From the NCBI GenBank assembly GCA_000320545.1, contig ADNK01000802.1, positions 1 to 23,358 on the forward strand: a DNA stretch of 23,358 nucleotides, in the 5' to 3' direction. The notes beneath the pieces are model-generated. The model saw only the letters and a list, made by a program, of their open reading frames with translations. It was not told the origin of the DNA and did not search any database. A program made the position numbers and the translations under genes. The DNA comes from Bigelowiella natans CCMP2755 (lineage: Eukaryota > Cercozoa > Chlorarachniophyceae). Positions 21,601-23,358 of this stretch are shown one piece after another (positions within the stretch are counted from its first letter, which is position 1; each line of letters opens with the position of its first letter).

Positions 21601-22344
21601 CGTTTGTTTGTGCATTTCATTATTTTACATTGACTATAAGCTGCGGGGCTTTTGTTCGTTCGTGCTTATGCTTGGAAGGTCATGGGTGGCTACGGCGCGC
21701 TGTCCTCCGATGTTGTGGACGGATTTGTCATCACTGGCTCGGTGATAATAGCCGTCGTTGCACTTCTAATCGCTGGAGGTTGGGCCAGTACACGCGACTT
21801 TAACGATGATATAACCAAATTTATATATTGATTCAAAGATTCAAAGTAGTAGGTTTCTCACTCATATTAAGCTATTCAATCTCACCCCCCCTCCTCCCCC
21901 CTCCTTTCCGTCTCTCTTCAGGTGTCACAATCTACGGTGTTGCCGTGGGGCGTCAGTTCACCAGGATGACAACGAGCGCACATAAAAGAGCAGGGCGGCG
22001 CATGATCATCTGCGCTTTGGTAGCCGCTTTTAGTTATTGCAGCAGCGGAAGAATGATGGGATCTCAGCTTCCTTTGCTGTATTTCCAAAAAAGGGAAAAA
22101 CGAAGTGAATGCATGCTGCATGTATACGTAAGCAATCCTCCCTTAACACCTCCTTCCTCGCGTGTGTCTTGATATGTATTGCTAACACGCAGACAATTGG
22201 CATTTGCTTCTTTCTTGATTCGGTGCTGTGGGTAAGCTCCATTGCCATCATGGCAAGCAGCGCTTCCTGGCTCACTGCTCAGGCTCTCGTTGCAGCCTCC
22301 TACCTGCTCAATCTCATTTGTACGTTGACAAGGGGGGGGGAAGG

Positions 22345-22388
<44 letters not shown>

Positions 22389-23151
22389 GAGAGAGGAGGA
22401 AAAGGAGAGGGGAGAGAAAAGCTCAGAGTTGATGACAACAACGTCGTTCTTTGTCGTTTCATTCATTCCCTTCCCTCCCTCCTGACTACCATCCTTAGGC
22501 ATCGGCGTCCTCTCATGGCAGTTTCAGGTCACCATCAATAAGATCAGGGCTCAAATCGAGCGTGATCGCCGGCCTCGGCATAACCGAGACGGGGTGCGTA
22601 TTAAGGCAGTGCTGCTGCTGCTGCTGATGATGATGATGATGGTGGCGGTGGTGGTGGGGAGCACCATGAGAGAAATCTAGGAGAACGTGCACATACAATC
22701 ATCTTTATTAGTTTTTATTTAGTTTATTTATTCATTTGTATTGACGTTTGACACGGTTGCAGACACATTGCTGACTTCTTTTTTGGTAATACAGAGGAAT
22801 TCCACACCGGCGCGCAAAGGCATGGACGCGGGACGGGCCGCGACGCATAGCACCCAAAGCGCCCACGTGCCTCCTCCTCCTCCTCCTCCTCCTCCTCCTC
22901 CTCCTCTTCCTCCTATTCCCTCCCATCCTTCTCCTCATCTCCCTCATAATGGTCATTCTCATAGTAGCCATAGCAGCCATTTGCCGCCCCCTCCTCAATT
23001 TGTGGGGAAGCACTCCAAAAGTGTTCAGCCCAGGGATTTTAGCTTTTCCCCTGACGGAAGCTTTCCAGAGCAGCAGTACGACGTGAAGGAGGTGCTAGCG
23101 ATCCCGTCAAGGCTTAATTTCCCCCGCCCCGTCAACAGCAACCTTCGGTAG
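14391..23151 (+). CDS. Multi-pass receptor with EGF-like, REJ, GAIN/GPS and 7TM-like regions
   Basis: Large surface-receptor gene of about 24 exons and 1,400-1,470 residues. Order: signal peptide (VLIAMFAATLLSEA); an EGF-like Cys pattern over three exons; one REJ region with YSWILRES, NASRSFDPDG, FTWTC, TYRFTVEF, VLEARSHMFSVSATSK, GGTVTVTPNTGFSF and IPFTYTF; an Ala/Ser-rich helical stretch (18404-19210); SSISVPSGVFSGADIDIS; a GPS motif CVFWD...W...GC...CLCTHLSEFAL; about seven hydrophobic segments; and a cytoplasmic tail rich in Pro, His and Ser. Exons: 14391-14742 (may contain an intron), 14888-14924, 15109-15297, 15580-15693, 15833-15873, 16163-16237, 16409-16565, 16796-16870, 17038-17149, 17267-17470, 17539-17660, 17968-~18133, 18404-19210, 19408-19622, 19844-20035, 20290-20446, 20701-21010, 21106-21233, 21379-21433, 21679-21778, 21922-22127, 22193-22319, 22499-22593, 22795-23151. 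REJ and GPS regions are characteristic of polycystin-1 and related proteins. Several boundaries remain tentative. Confidence 0.5.
14888..14924 (+). other. 37-nt microexon inside the EGF-like domain
   Basis: The exon encodes CSTNEHCVGGI with two bases over at each end. Joined to its neighbours it gives C-x3-C-x5-C-x8-C-x-C-x8-C-x2-C, an EGF-like spacing that continues IDGFIKLEGACSSC in the exon at 15109. The acceptor is TCTTCAG and the donor GTAGTA. Confidence 0.5.
15109..18133 (+). other. REJ (receptor for egg jelly) region exons
   Basis: Eleven short exons, most joined by phase, give one REJ-type module of about 420 residues. Diagnostic pieces in order are the Y-x-W and Y-x-x-x-L pair (15297/15580), ISGAN then LNASRSFDPDG (16237/16409), W-x-C, TYRFTVEF, VPYITIDAPKYVNV, SYVWEEE, SPQIVIRPDVLEAR, GNVGPLGGTVTVTP, SSWVDEAGQIP and FTYTF. 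In polycystin-1 this module lies between extracellular repeats and the GAIN/GPS domain, as here. Confidence 0.5.
18404..19210 (+). other. Helical Ala/Ser-rich segment, probable GAIN subdomain A
   Basis: The long exon (about 270 residues) starts TSPAITATIRYDNMGAASEE, then is predicted helical and rich in Ala, Ser, Glu and Thr with little other sequence identity. Its position between REJ and the beta-strand segment before the GPS fits GAIN subdomain A. A poly-C run begins just after it at 19233, so the frame past 19210 is not trusted. Confidence 0.5.
19408..20310 (+). other. GAIN subdomain B and GPS autoproteolysis motif
   Basis: Exon 19408-19622 carries the strand-like SSISVPSGVFSGADIDISLL and FAVKPFSVFISRDGVEQT. 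Exon 19844-20035 starts VERLREPLEFRL and ends CVFWDLGEGGWSASGC...YVKCL. Exon 20290 continues CTHLSEFAL. The join at 20035/20290 is phase 1 and rebuilds C-x-C-x-H-L-S-x-F. Known GPS motifs cleave between Leu and Thr or Ser, which here would be at 20300/20301. The frame of VERLREPLEF and that of CVFWD differ by one base within the exon. Confidence 0.5.
20818..20853 (+). repeat. In-frame (CCT)n encoding a proline tract
   Basis: About twelve prolines (S-P12-L) lie between two membrane segments, followed by SQRRGVRLKKEVAAK, a basic loop. Exon 20701-21010 is 310 bases and stays open through the tract with correct phases at both ends, so the repeat appears to be coding. Confidence 0.5.
21031..21066. 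repeat. (TC)n microsatellite in a receptor-gene intron
   Basis: The tract lies about 40 bases upstream of the TGTGCAG acceptor at 21105. Related tracts in this gene's introns are (TG)n at 21568-21600, (AG)n at 22349-22386 and a (CTG)/(ATG) tract at 22611-22640. Confidence 0.5.
22795..23151 (+). other. Terminal exon: Pro/His/Ser-rich cytoplasmic tail
   Basis: The exon follows TAATACAG in phase 0 and ends at TAG (23149-23151). It encodes a basic start (RNSTPARKGM), a polyproline run from (CCT)n at about 22869-22905, an HSHSSHSSH stretch and an ordinary C-terminal end. No domain is recognised; the proline run could bind SH3 or EVH1-like partners (inference). Confidence 0.5.
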
Positions 23152-23268
23152 TAGTGGGGGTGAGAGCAGGGGGGGGGGGGGGGGGATATTTTGGAGAGCG
23201 CCATTTCATTTCCAAATGCATTGATAGATCCCTCTCCGTTGTGATATATCAAAATGCATAAACCCTGT

Positions 23269-23310
<42 letters not shown>

Positions 23311-23358
23311 CATGAAATAATATAATATACATACGCCTGCTTACATTCTTCCTCCACA
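23152..23358. other. 3' flank of the receptor gene
   Basis: The stretch holds a poly-G run at about 23170-23186 and (TA)n at about 23271-23306. I see no exon. The receptor transcript presumably ends in or beyond it. Confidence 0.5.

Larger units (their letters stand above)
20341..22593 (+). other. Multi-pass membrane region resembling THH1/TOM1/TOM3-type 7TM proteins
   Basis: After the GPS, seven to eight hydrophobic segments follow: FYFLASLYSLTATSLLAQL; AVVPLYILFRFF; VQLVWLLLLCACRVTLCL; LPYAMLCWTFALTALQWAAV; CSAASVSEVALFFA; VITGSVIIAVVALLIAGG; RRMIICALVAAFSYCSSGRM; and LWVSSIAIMASSASWL plus ALVAASYLLNLI. The L-P...T..AL...WA pattern, the YG..VGRQFTRM segment after one helix and the basic start of the next helix recall the THH1/TOM1/TOM3 and GPR137 pattern rather than polycystin TM segments. 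There is no sign of a PLAT domain after TM1. The first exon (20290-20446) ends at a GTAAGA donor. Confidence 0.5.

Noticed and set aside
1-23358. tRNA, rRNA or retroelement sequences
   Set aside because: I saw no tRNA-like cloverleaf with boxes A and B, no rRNA segments, and no reverse transcriptase or integrase motifs in any frame. This is by eye only.

Overview
The window is nuclear DNA of a eukaryote. Its genes are cut into many small exons with GT-AG introns, and introns and spacers are packed with microsatellites (TA, TC/AG, GT/AC, CTC/GAG, CAT and poly-C/poly-G runs). Most of the many open frames are translations of these repeats. I found the genes by looking for protein-family motifs flanked by splice sites whose phases agree. 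A fungal-type/plant-type histidine pathway enzyme, a mitoribosomal protein, a polycystin-like ectodomain receptor and a possible ThyX-like protein together suggest a free-living protist, perhaps an alga such as a stramenopile. That placement is an inference and is weak.

Layout, left to right. (1) 100-2829, minus: HIS6/HisA-type ProFAR isomerase, eleven exons, with the last exon(s) off the left edge. (2) 3488-6179, plus: a phase-consistent ten-exon model for a 250-residue ThyX-like protein, divergent from HIS6 across 2830-3487. (3) 7114-10026, minus: mRNA guanylyltransferase (capping enzyme), two exons, convergent with gene 2 across a repeat-bearing spacer (6180-7113). (4) 11478-13463, minus: mitochondrial ribosomal protein L46, six exons. 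(5) 14391-23151, plus: a large receptor gene of about 24 exons. Its domains run signal peptide, EGF-like, REJ, helical GAIN-like, GPS, multi-pass membrane region, Pro/His/Ser-rich tail. It is divergent from MRPL46 across 13464-14390.

The genes do not form an evident pathway. They cover histidine synthesis, possibly thymidylate or nucleotide metabolism, mRNA 5'-capping, mitochondrial translation and cell-surface sensing. The most unusual items are the receptor, which joins a polycystin/sperm-receptor-like REJ-GPS ectodomain to a membrane region that looks more like THH1/TOM1/TOM3 or GPR137 proteins than like a polycystin channel, and the ThyX-like protein, whose RHR signature position reads AHA.

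Exon coordinates come from reading motifs and splice signals by eye. Genes 1, 3 and 4 are phase-closed from their chosen start to the stop or window edge. Gene 2 is phase-closed but has weak family support. Gene 5 has three unresolved spots: exon 1, the junction near 18066-18403, and a frame break near 19900.
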